From: Tenodera sinensis
Taxonomy: Eukaryota > Arthropoda > Insecta > Mantodea > Mantidae
Direction of reading: 5' to 3'
Assembly (NCBI GenBank): GCA_030765045.1
Contig: CM060965.1
Span: 150,105,374 to 150,169,373 of the forward strand
DNA: 64,000 bases
The notes below the pieces were generated by a model, which worked only from the letters and a program-made list of their open reading frames with translations, was not told the origin of the DNA and searched no databases. Positions 54,753-64,000 of this stretch are shown here, piece after piece; the stretch's first letter is position 1; every line of letters starts with the position of its first letter. The translations under genes and the position numbers were made by a program.

Positions 54753-56358
54753 AAATTTTAAATCAGTTCAGCTAACAATTTATTGGATCTTGCATTTTGT
54801 TCTGCTAGGTTAATGGAATGCAACATGTATATTATGCATGTGTATACAAAGAAATTTGATGTCATACGAAATCCGATCTTTTGTTGTAACATGATGGAAT
54901 CAAATACATGACTTTATTGTGTAACAAATGTAATTTCAATGTCGCATGCAAACTCGTATTTATTTAATTTTAGATATTAGTTTTATTCATCCTTGAATAA
55001 CCTGATAAATATATTTATTCAGAGGTTCTTGCCTGTAACTGTTTTTAAATTGTTCATGGCTAACGTTCGATGTATCGGACACTTCTGTATTTTGTGCTCA
55101 GTCTCTTCAAATACCAGTAGTATTTGTGGGTTGTAGGCTCAGAATGTACTGATATCTGAATTAACTATCTGTGTTTGCGGTTTTGGTCTTTCTCTGGCTT
55201 TTATTTTTGATATAGGTGCTAGTTTAAATTCCGCTGTAACATAATAAAATGCAAGTAAATTGCTTGCTCGTTCCCATTTACATTTACATATATGTGCTGT
55301 ATGAATTTTATTGGCTATTTGAGAATGCACAGTGGGTATATAGAAGTCCGGTAGATTTATTGCAGTACATGAACGAGGCAAGCAGAGTTTCTCTTGAATA
55401 ATGCAACTGGTGGTTGCCGCTTTCACGGCACTGCTATTCGAATCCGTTCATGCAGTACCACCGTGTCTCCCCTAGATAATGCCAAATGTGCGAAACAATA
55501 TGAATATGTTATACGTATATTTCCTTATAAAATGTAGAAAATGATATCTGGACATATCAAACACATTATGTTAAGCAAATTTCTGTGAACGAAGATTTTG
55601 GAAAATGGACGCCGGATTTTGGCTTCTAATTTATTAGGTATATTGGGGATTTCTTGAAAAACTTTGTTTAATCCTTTGAGGTGCCACATTGAGTGGGTGA
55701 CCAGTAGACAAAGGACTCATCTAGGGGTTAGAGATGGAGGCGCTGCTGGTGTTGGCGTTACCTGAAGTTCTGGACGTTATCGGAGTCTGTGATGCAGTAT
55801 TCAGCTATTTGCTCTGTATCTCAGGTTTTTTATGTTTGAGTTTACTTCACGTCAGGTACCTTTAATCTTGAGTTGAAGTGGCATTCTTGGATACTTGATT
55901 TTAGATGGTCCTGTTTGCTCGAGTCTTATTGTGGATTCAGTAGAATGAAATTGTACGCGCAACTAATTTTAAGCGCAAAGATTTATTTATTGTATGTAGG
56001 ATTGCCATATTTTTGGAAGGCAAAGTAATAGCAGACACAAAATGTAATGGCGGATAGCTAGAGGAGCTGGACAGCACAAAATCCAATCAGAGACTTGCCA
56101 GCTCTTGAGGTAGTGTATAGTTAAACAGTTGTGATGTCACGGGAGTTGTTCTTGTCTTGCCTCACGACCTATACGTATGTATCGAGACACGAAAAATTGG
56201 CCAGCTTTGGGGAAAGCATTGTCGCTTTGTTGGAATAGCTGACTCATTGGTAACGCATTGGTAGCTGGCAGACCATTGTTGCGCCATTTACTTTGGTTCA
56301 GTTTATGTTCGAAGTGTGGAAAGTGTGAACGTTTATTCAAGTGCAATAGTGATTCACA
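54753..56358. other. AT-rich spacer, nothing recognised
   Basis: Short ORFs only. The stretch from about 56135 may contain the 5' end of the mariner relic. Confidence 0.4.
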
Positions 56359-56945
56359 ATGAATTTTCGTGCAATGATTTTGTAGGACTTCGAAAGTGAT
56401 TTAAATGAAGTGCAGTCACTTGAGCGTTTGAGGGCGCCTTTTAAGAAAATTCTCCATCACGCTAGTCGGCAATCTCTTAAAGATGAAGGGAAGAGTGGCA
56501 GACCAGCAACAATAGCGGCTGTGAAAAACACCACTGCTTTGGAAACAATGTTTGGGAAAGATACAAGATTAGCATACAAGGACATTCAACTGACATTAGT
56601 ATTAGTTCGCCAAGTGTTTCAACCATGTTCGTGTTGCATCATGACTGCACCAATTTCACACCGCTAATGTAACAACGGAGTTTCTGCAAGGAACTGAGAC
56701 AAAACATTTACTCATACACTCTGTAGACCCAATCTGACACCACCTGATTTCCTCCTGGTCCTTATGGAGAGGAGCCGACTTTGACGTCACCAACTTTCTG
56801 GTCCTGAAGAAGCAGTTTCTATACAAGAGGAAGAATTATCTACAGTGCGTGAATGATTCCAGAAGTGGTTCTAGACGATGGAACCTGCATACAGCATTTT
56901 CAGAGAGAATACTTTACGAAAGTGGGTAACGAAAACGTTTCTGTG
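56359..56945 (+). pseudogene. Mariner-family transposase relic
   Basis: Mariner transposases cut and paste DNA at TA sites. The start MNFRAMIL, then DFESDLNEVQSLERLRAPFK, matches the N-terminal helix-turn-helix. KDEGKSGRPATIA is the linker AT-hook-like GRP motif. KDIQLTLVLVRQVFQPC approximates the second DNA-binding helix. After a large deletion RPNLTPPDFLLVL recalls the catalytic (Y)SPDLxPxDF block with the third acidic residue. Stops (from codon 9 on), shifts and loss of the first two catalytic residues mark it as dead. It is about 590 bp, where an intact transposase gene is roughly 1040 bp. Confidence 0.72.
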
Positions 56946-57642
56946 ACTATTCATACTTTGCCGTCTCTATACATATCTAGTGACCCTCGTAGTATCTAAC
57001 GAGACATCTAAATACTGGCAATCACCTGGGGTCTTCCACCTGAGCATTCTTACATGTTGATTCCGCCGTTCCTGATGTCAGTATTGGGGCAAGAGTTGTG
57101 GTTATCTCCTTCGAAGCTTAAAACAGAGCAACCGCCTGTTGGACACACTGTTCACGAATCCTGTGCCAGCAGTTCTTGTGGTGAAGTTTGGAACTTTGCG
57201 CCCGGCGTAGCTCCCGAGAGGTTCGGAAGGAAGGAGCTTAGAAACCCCTGCAACGAGGGGTCGATGACCAGTAGCTCGTAAAATCGGGTGAGAATGCACA
57301 CATGATGTAAGAATTCTTTTGAGTCTATTCAAAATTATTCGAATGCAACATTTTGCTAGTGAGTAATACATTTCAAATTGTATCTCTTATTTAGAATCAA
57401 ATCATATTTTATTTAGAATCCGTAAAACAAATACGTGAACTGCTGGGTTGAGAGTTTCAGAGAGTAGCTTAACTTAATGGTGCATCAAATATTTACGGAA
57501 ATGTTCCGGAGCACTTATTGTTTGGTCATATGCTTATTAATTATTCTCAAAGATGTATGTATGCTGTTTGTTTCTAAATTTGAAAATGCATAGTGTGGGA
57601 ATCCTGCTTCTGCTTATGCAGAACTGATGTATTGTAACAGTA
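56946..57642. other. Spacer, nothing recognised
   Basis: No supported feature. Confidence 0.4.
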
Positions 57643-57865
57643 ATGGGTGCCCGCCTCTGTGGTGTGCTGGTGGCGTGTCTATGTCACGTTCAGGAGGTCC
57701 CGAGTTGGAATCTCGGTCACGGTGAGCTTTCCGCATGGCTTTCTTTTAACGATGTTTTCCATTATCCTGAGAAGACGAATCTCGGGTAAAATAAGCTCTA
57801 TGGAGCATGGTTTCATTCATTCATCGTCCGATATGACATTTCGTTGGAGAACGTTAATATAAAGA
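57643..57865 (+). mobile_element. SINE-5, tRNA-derived, diverged
   Basis: A tRNA-like head runs from GTGCCCGCCTCTGTGGTGTG to CCCGAGTTGGAATCTCGG, where the B box is mutated. A short body with GAGAAGACGAATCTCGGG follows. No TSD resolved. Confidence 0.42.
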
Positions 57866-59265
57866 TAAAAATAGTGTGACAGTAATGGCGCACAGTGTTA
57901 CGATGATCCATGTGTACAGTGAAGCATCTATATACAAACTTTTCTAGTGATGTCAAACAATTTAAGGATGAAATTATTCTTCATGTTGACTTTGTTAATT
58001 TGTGAATCCACAATCGTTGTTTTGTACTAACAACTATAATGAAATACGTGCATGATAACTTGTATTGTTTAAGAACATTTTTGTATAACCTAAACCATTT
58101 GCTAGGTAGGAATCGATGATACACGTTCTCTGGTCAACAATCCGGTCAGGTAATGGCACCAACCTTTAGAAAATTCTTACAATATCGTGACGAAATGACA
58201 AGAGTCCAGTCTACTTCCTTTTTCTTACTTTAGTTTCTTCTAAAGCAATCATGGGGAAGAGGGGTGACAGCAGCGCAATCGAGTAATCACCCTCTCCACT
58301 TACTGACACAACTTGAAGGACTCACCGGTTCTCTGAGGTAGACAGAGAGGAGCGGGAGGCGTGGTCTAGTTGCTAACTGCTGTGAGGCAGTGGAAGGGGT
58401 TAAAATTACGATGCAGGGGAAGTGACACAATGTGTCGGTTCTCCCCATCTATGTTCTAAAACCTAACACACAATACAGTTCTGTTTTACTGACGTTAATT
58501 CAGTCTAGCTTCTTTTGTGATATTATAACTCACAAATGTTGACTTCTCGTAACCTTAACTAACCATTTTCTGTCGTTTAGTTTTTCTTTGTCTAACCAAA
58601 ACTAACTCAGACGATACGATCACTCAGCACTCATTAACTGCTTCGCTATCTTCGATTCGACGCGGCGGTTCTCTCTTTAGTTTCAGCCGTGTTATGATAA
58701 TGACTATGCGAGAGCTTTAGGAGTCATCTAATAGATCTCACCCCTGAAATAAGGTGTCACTTCCTACCTGTATCAGGTAGGCAAACACAGCTCCCATGTG
58801 CTTAATATTTGATAAATTTCGTATGTAATAAATTATTTATTATTTAAAAGTGTAATAAACTTATTTTGGGACTTGCAGTAGAAAGCCCATCTATTTTAAA
58901 ACAATGTACACTTCATGAACTAAAGCGATTTATGTAATTGCGCCCGCCACTGCACCTCGACTCTTCAAATGTCCCCTGCATTTGCCACATGCGCCCTAGT
59001 TTGAGGCAAGCGTTCAGGGCAGTATTATCCAACCTTATGCGAAAGAGAGGAGGGCGGATTTTCCTCCACCTATTTTTGCCGAGCTATGACGCATTCATAG
59101 AACATAGATAAAATCTGTTTCTCACTTATTTGAAATTTGAAATTAAATATTTGATATATCTGATTTAATTTTATAATACCGTTTAGCTCAGTGCTAATAA
59201 TTGCTCCCATACAAGTGCTTAAATATCCTTTTAACATAATTACTTTCTTACTCGTACATAAATCA
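57866..59265. other. Spacer, nothing recognised
   Basis: No supported feature. Confidence 0.4.
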
Positions 59266-59485
59266 GCCCTACACAGTGGTGGCTCGTGCCTTACAAACTA
59301 GGTGAAGAAGTTCACTTAAGCATGCTAAGAATACAATGCAAAGCCGGTGTCCGAGGGTCCAACATTTTTTACCAAACTTTTTGTATCCAATAGCACTGTA
59401 CACAAAAGAAACAGTGTCTGTCATGCTATGGTTCATTTTGTTCCAATACAAATGACAGTTCACGTAGCAAGCGTGAGAAATAAAT

Positions 59486-59851
59486 ATGGCGGACGCAAAT
59501 ATTAATTTAGCGATTGCTATATTAAGTGTAGGTTTGGGATATATTTCGGCGAGTCGTAGTAGGAAGAAAAGATGTATTAGAAGTTAAAGATGTTGGTGGA
59601 CACTGTCATAGTTACAAAGAAGAGAACAGGAAACGGACCGAGGCGTATTGGGTATACTACAAAACGAATTTACGTTAGAGGACCCAGAAAACTATCGCAA
59701 TTTTGTACGAATTGGCGAAGATTTATTTATGAACCTTTTACATCATGTCGAAGGCAAAATGACACATCAGGACACAAATATGAGAAGCAGGAAAGAGATA
59801 ATGAGCAACTGTAATTATTTTAACCTTAGTATGGATGGACAGAAACTTTGA
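59486..59851 (+). pseudogene. PIF/Harbinger (HARBI1-like) transposase N-terminal fragment
   Basis: The frame at 59648-59851 reads EFTLEDPENYRNFVRIGEDL, FMNLLHHVEGKMTHQDTNMR and SRKEIM. This matches the helical N-terminal region of HARBI1-like transposases (LRLEDPExYRNFxRM...F..LL..V.P.I.K.DTNMR..I). Upstream in other frames an ATG at 59486 begins MADANINLAIAILSVGLG. The catalytic DDE part is absent. Flanking 12-bp inverted repeats AATATGGCGGAC (59483-59494) and its complement (60053-60064) may mark a deletion derivative. It lies between the left hAT end and the hAT coding region, so it probably inserted there. Confidence 0.7.
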
Positions 59852-60327
59852 CAACATAACCTGTAAGCATACTGTTAACTGGTTTCTTATTATTTATAAA
59901 ATATAAATAGGTATGTAATACCATATGTTTATGGTCATAAAAAACGTTAAAGAATCTTTCAAAAAAAATTAAACATTTTATTAAAATACCCATCACATTA
60001 AAAGTACCACGAGCTGTACATGCGCATCAGCTGACTACATGTTGCCTGCGCAGTCCGCCATATTGTTACGTTACTGATGCTGATTGCCTATTTTCATGTT
60101 GTTAGATGAAAAATTAGATGCAACTCAATCGCATTGTATATAGACAGGTTGGATACAAAACAGGATAGAAATTTAATGCAACAAAATTGTAGCCAACTCT
60201 CGATATCTCATGATGCACTTTTGTTGCATACAATGCTCTGCACAAAAAAGTTGGACCGTGAGACATTAGACTACCATAAAATAAGCATGCACGACTCACC
60301 TATTTCTTGTAAACTAACTCGATCCTC

Positions 60328-62367
60328 CTATTTTAGAGCGGCAGATCTGTCAATAATGTCGTCATAAAAGGGATGACGTTCCATAAGATCAGCTAGTTAC
60401 TAATAGCTCCTTCTCAATGGAAATAATCGCCAAAGATGAAAGCCGTTCTTGTGAAATGGTGTTCCTTGACCAAGTCTTGATTCTCTTCAGACAAGAAAAG
60501 CTTCTTTCAACGGATGCACTAGTTCAGGGAATTGTTAGAACCAGGGAAAAGTTTGTAGGTTTCCTCAAATACACCTCGATTTTTCTGCAACGGGAACAGC
60601 ACTTCTTGGAATGTAAAATCCTTATAGATCAAATCATCTGCGTAAAACAAGCACAGTTCATTTTTAAGGCGTTGCGGTTTGCTTAATAATTGAGGGTAAT
60701 ACTGATGCAACTGACAGAGAGCCTGTGAAGGAAAATTGACGGAATTATTTTGAAATTTTGACGAGTTGACAAGACACAGGAACTGGAACTTCTCACAATC
60801 TTGAAACCGAACGCTTATTTGCATCAATATGTTGTCAAGAACTTCAAAGTAAATGAGCTTAGAATTCTGGAAAGAATTGTCAGCTGATTTTCTTGCAGTA
60901 CTCACACTGGTGAGCTGTGATGCTTTGTTAAACAGTGTTGTGAAATATTCTTCATTGCGTCTGCTTTTTATTAAGTCACTGGTATTTTGAATTTTCTCAC
61001 ACAGTAGTTAATGTCCAGAGACTTTTTCTTTAGGATATCAAACAATGGAATGGTAAATTGAAAATTGTTCATTTTGTTGAGATACACTTCGCTAGATGTG
61101 ATTGTTGTGTCATCTGAATTTACATCGTTATTATAACTTCAAACACACGTTTCAGCTTTTTGCCAATTTTGAACCATTAGAGGGGTGACCTTTGAGTTGA
61201 AACTGCACTTGTCTCAGTTAATGTCGGTATTCTTTTGGTCAAAAGGAACAATGAAAAGCTAATGAAATATCACTAACATTCGCAAAAAATATGCGATATT
61301 TAGAAAGGCTTCGTTTTAAAATGAAATTTAAACGGTGAGCCAAAAGATGTACAAAAACTGCATTATTCTTGATTATTTTTTTTGAAGTCCATTCAAATGT
61401 CCTGATATAACAGTCGCTCCATCGTAACTTTGTGAAACTAATTTATGTTCATAATTAAATCCTTCAAGAGCACATACAGCAAAAGGAAAAATGTTTTTTC
61501 GGTCTGTCAGCACTCAAATCTGAAAATTCGTTCAACCAATGTGCTCTCTGTATTCACGTATCTTATAATGATAGAGCACTGATACTGTTGACAAATACCT
61601 GTAGTGTCGTCAACTTCAAACAGAAAAACAATATTGCACATCAATTTCAGTTCTAATATGGCCCTGCAAAGAAATACATCCAATCAGCTCATTTTGCATA
61701 GATTTAGAATCACCGCTGAATGCACTTTTGATTTTATTATAGTAGTTTTGGATTTCGAATGGACTTTCAATATTAGTAGGACACAAGCTCCTTGAAATCT
61801 CCCCAATTTAGTGAAAGCGCACTCTCATCATGACCTCTGAATGCAAGCCCCCTGTTTACCTAAATACAATGTTGCTTTAATAGTCAACTGCAGGAAAAGC
61901 CTATTTAATCTCACGTTTTCATTGAAACGCACATGAAAAAGTATGCTGTTTTCTAGAGGAACGCCAGCTATTGTTTCTTTTTCTTCTTCTTTTCATAAGA
62001 GTTTAATTATAATTTACATTTTAAATGTTCCGCCGAATCATTGTGCTTGTGAAGGGAACGGGTTATATTAATGAAATCTGTGAATCCCTCTTTGTTCCAC
62101 ACGTTACTTTTGTTGCTAAAAAGTAAACAAGGCCAACAGAATAGCGATTGCAAACTACGGCTACTACAAAACCAAGAATAGTTATCGAACCAAGAACTTT
62201 TGAATCTAATGTTATAAGACTTCCCTATTTTCTTATCCTCCCTTTTAATGCGTATATCGTTTATCAGTGGGCCACCCAAAGTTTAAAACATGTTTTTTGT
62301 CTTCATCTTTCCAGCTGAAAAATGGGGTTTCTAACAAATTGTAATCGATGTCATTCACTGGATTCAT
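60328..62367 (-). pseudogene. hAT transposase, TTF/ZMYM1-like, frameshifted
   Basis: Starting at the ATG at 62367, the minus strand reads MNPVNDIDYNLLETPFFSW, then a TTF-type finger (RFKSSWFDNYSWF, LFCWPCLLFSNKS, VWNKEGFTDFINI, KHNDSAEHLKC). Further on are DDTTGICQQYQCSIIIRYVN (catalytic DETTD-like block near 61610), SKLIYFEVLDNILMQISVRF (about 60860), the dimerisation motif SASVERSFSCLKRIKTWSRN (about 60510) and an end in MERHPFYDDIIDRSAALK before a TAG at 60330-60328. This is the full domain order of hAT transposases related to human ZMYM1. Several frameshifts and stops break it. At about 680 codons the span fits an originally complete protein. Confidence 0.82.
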
Positions 62368-62580
62368 AACAAAACACTTATATTCCGTAATTTAATTATT
62401 GCAAACACTGGATCTAGCAAACTCGTAAATTATACGCCCACAGTTATGTAAAATATCACGTTTTAAGTTTACTACCAGCTCTTCCTCGAGGGAAACGACT
62501 ACAACCTTCTAAGTGCGCGAAAAGAGGAATCGAGTGAAAATATTTCTTGTTTGCCTGAACATGTGCATGCCATGCTTGAA

Positions 62581-62656
62581 TATTTCCTAGTAACACTAAT
62601 ACTATAGCTATTTCCTAGTAACACACCGTTTCGTGACGTCATGTTGCCATGGCAAC
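62581..62656. promoter_or_regulatory. CRE plus X-box palindromes and a 16-bp direct repeat
   Basis: TGACGTCA (62634-62641) is followed after one base by GTTGCCATGGCAAC (62643-62656), a perfect 14-bp palindrome that fits the RFX X-box consensus. Just to the left TATTTCCTAGTAACAC is repeated exactly at 62581-62596 and 62609-62624. The cluster is about 215-290 bp upstream of the hAT transposase start on the minus strand, so it may have been that element's promoter. Confidence 0.5.
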
Positions 62657-63409
62657 CAAGCTGTTTAGATCAGCAGTTTCTTCCACAATTCACACTGCTT
62701 CACTTGGCCTTCACTTGATCTGAAGGCCCGCCGCTTTTCACCAACCCCCAACAATTTGTTCCCTGTCGACTGTCTGGCTCTAAGTTCCAAACAAAAGTAG
62801 GGTTGGTCGCTGACCCTACTACGGCTTCTAGCAGTTGAAATTTGTGACTAAATGCTAGAATGGCACTAATAATGCCAACATTAGCAAAAATGGAACACTG
62901 CTATATTCAGGTGAAAACCTCTTCATGTGCTTCACTTGAATAGTTGCCATTGATATTTACAAGAAAAAAATTAGGGGTGACAAATTGCACCTTAACTTCT
63001 TACTACCTGCGGTAAAACTCATCAGCTATTTAGTATGTGTAAGCTGCATAATGTGGAAAACTAGTTAATTTTATTTACAATTTTCTATAAATAAATATAT
63101 ACTGAAAACAAGTTAAAAACTTTAGAATTTTACTTAAAATTAGAACTAATGTGGCATTATAGGCAATAAAACTAAAGTACTTACCCTTTTGTGGTTTGTG
63201 TGCAAAATGTGAAGTAATTGTCAATATTAAACTAATAAATCAAGTAAATAATTCTACTTGTTTATAGGTTTATGTATTCAAATGCTCTAACAATGATATT
63301 AATGCTGTGGTCACTCATTAATTAGTGGCAACATTTGAATTAACACAACATTTGAATTTAGAGCAGCCACATATTGCTGTGTTAAGAAGTAATCTTAAAT
63401 ATGAATAAT
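62657..63409. other. Spacer with a short hairpin at about 62799-62822
   Basis: GTAGGGT and ACCCTAC flank a loop. Otherwise AT-rich sequence without features. Confidence 0.4.
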
Positions 63410-63930
63410 CGGCCTCAACAATTCAGGGAAATGACGGATGCCATGCACATCGTCCTACAACAGAGTGCTATACTGCCGCTATAATTCCTGTCTGGTTCTA
63501 AAGCGAACTCCCCTAAGTGCGAAGTTCATTTTCAGGAAAAGGTCAAAATCACAGGAGTATGGAGCATGCTCCAGAATTTTCCAGTTCCATCTGCAAAATA
63601 AATTAACCACAGGAGCAGCTACATGATACCCCGAAGGAAACGCTCGCCTTTACGTTCTGAGTGCAATATCGTGTTTCCATTCTCTGCCACATGTTTTCCT
63701 CTTTAAGATTGTGTGGAACCCATCAAGCGCAATTTTCCTCATCTTTACTTTCTTAAGTATATGAAGAATCGTACCGGGAGCAATTCCAATTTCCCTTCCT
63801 AGTTCAGTATAAACTCCAACTGCGGTGTTCTTCCAGCAGTTCTCTAATAGCGTTCATTTGCATGTCTTTATTTGCTGATTGCAGTCTGCCAACTCCACAT
63901 CTTGTCCATCTCTGCACCTATCTAGCCACA
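63410..63930 (-). pseudogene. Mariner-family transposase relic, different from the 56-kb copy
   Basis: On the minus strand VGVYTELGREIGIAPGTILH followed by ILKKVKMRKIALDGF matches the second helix-turn-helix and the MRKxxARWVP block of mariner transposases. Further on KILEHAPYSCDFDLFLKMNF and ALRGVRFRTRQEL match the C-terminal HxPYSPDLxPCDFxLFxxLKxxLxGxRF block. About five residues are missing between YS and CDF, and most of the catalytic core between the two parts is deleted. Shifts and stops are present. The relic starts near 63930 and may extend to the window edge. Confidence 0.72.
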
Positions 63931-64000
63931 ATAGATATGGTAAAGACTGAAGCCTCCCGTTAGCTTCCATGTAAATTTTGCCTCTGACAACCTGAGTTTT

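Larger units (their letters stand above)
59274..62750 (-). mobile_element. ZMYM1-type hAT element, degenerate
   Basis: The left end CAGTGGTGGCTCGTGCCTT resembles the CAGTGGCGGCTGGTG terminal repeats of hAT elements that encode TTF/ZMYM1-like transposases. A decayed transposase of just that kind follows on the minus strand. The right end is uncertain. Near 62710-62750 the reverse complement has GGCGGGCCTTCAGATCAAGTG, weakly matching the left subterminal sequence. No TSD confirmed. Confidence 0.5.

Overview
The window looks like a stretch of a large, AT-rich, repeat-laden insect genome. The evidence is the repeat mix: Jockey- and R1-clade LINEs, RTE-like and RNase H-bearing LINE tails, several tRNA-derived SINE families, hAT, mariner, PIF/Harbinger and piggyBac DNA transposons, and kilobase microsatellites. 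A polyneopteran such as a cricket, roach or stick insect is a guess from SINE resemblance, not shown. I found no convincing intact host gene, no rRNA gene, no functional tRNA gene and no CRISPR array. Almost everything recognisable is a transposon, a relic, a SINE or a simple repeat.

Layout. 0-6 kb: a Jockey ORF1 fragment at the left edge, a complete but internally deleted hAT element (933-1790, exact 8-bp TSD), the first copy of an ORF-less repeat called family A here, a piggyBac MITE (3091-3488) and an R1-clade RT fragment. 6.7-13.6 kb: two Jockey-clade LINEs head to head. The minus copy has ORF1 and an open 887-codon ORF2. The plus copy is 5'-truncated and keeps only the RT part. 13.6-20 kb: a promoter-like leader truncated by the LINE pair, an RTE-like tail, a Jockey-type RT tail, and a decayed arthropod multicopy gene split by a SINE. 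20-25.3 kb: a second hAT with exact TSD (20061-21401), then a 3.2-kb hAT carcass (22120-25283) holding a SINE, a transposase fragment, a 1.1-kb polypyrimidine tract, a TTA microsatellite and a family A copy. 26-38 kb: more family A copies, a second SINE-1, a 385-bp palindrome, a solo LTR (29676-30172) and a second SINE family. 38-50 kb: LINE tails, a 0.9-kb CTTT tract, family A copies, one of them carrying a 264-bp hAT-like MITE, and a 428-bp LINE end with perfect 15-bp TSDs. 50-64 kb: SINEs, a tandem array resembling the 3' end of family A, two mariner relics, a ZMYM1-type hAT relic with a PIF/Harbinger fragment beside it, and a CRE plus X-box cluster.

How the parts relate. This is a nested graveyard. 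TSDs and interruptions let insertion order be read: family A was hit by SINE-1 and by the 264-bp MITE, the hAT at 22.1 kb was hit by SINE-1, and the array at 52.6 kb was hit by a short retroposed piece. The best candidates for something undescribed are family A with its tandem derivative, and an excess of TGACGTCA palindromes, two of them just upstream of hAT transposase starts. Protein family calls rest on motif recognition from memory. No database search was run.
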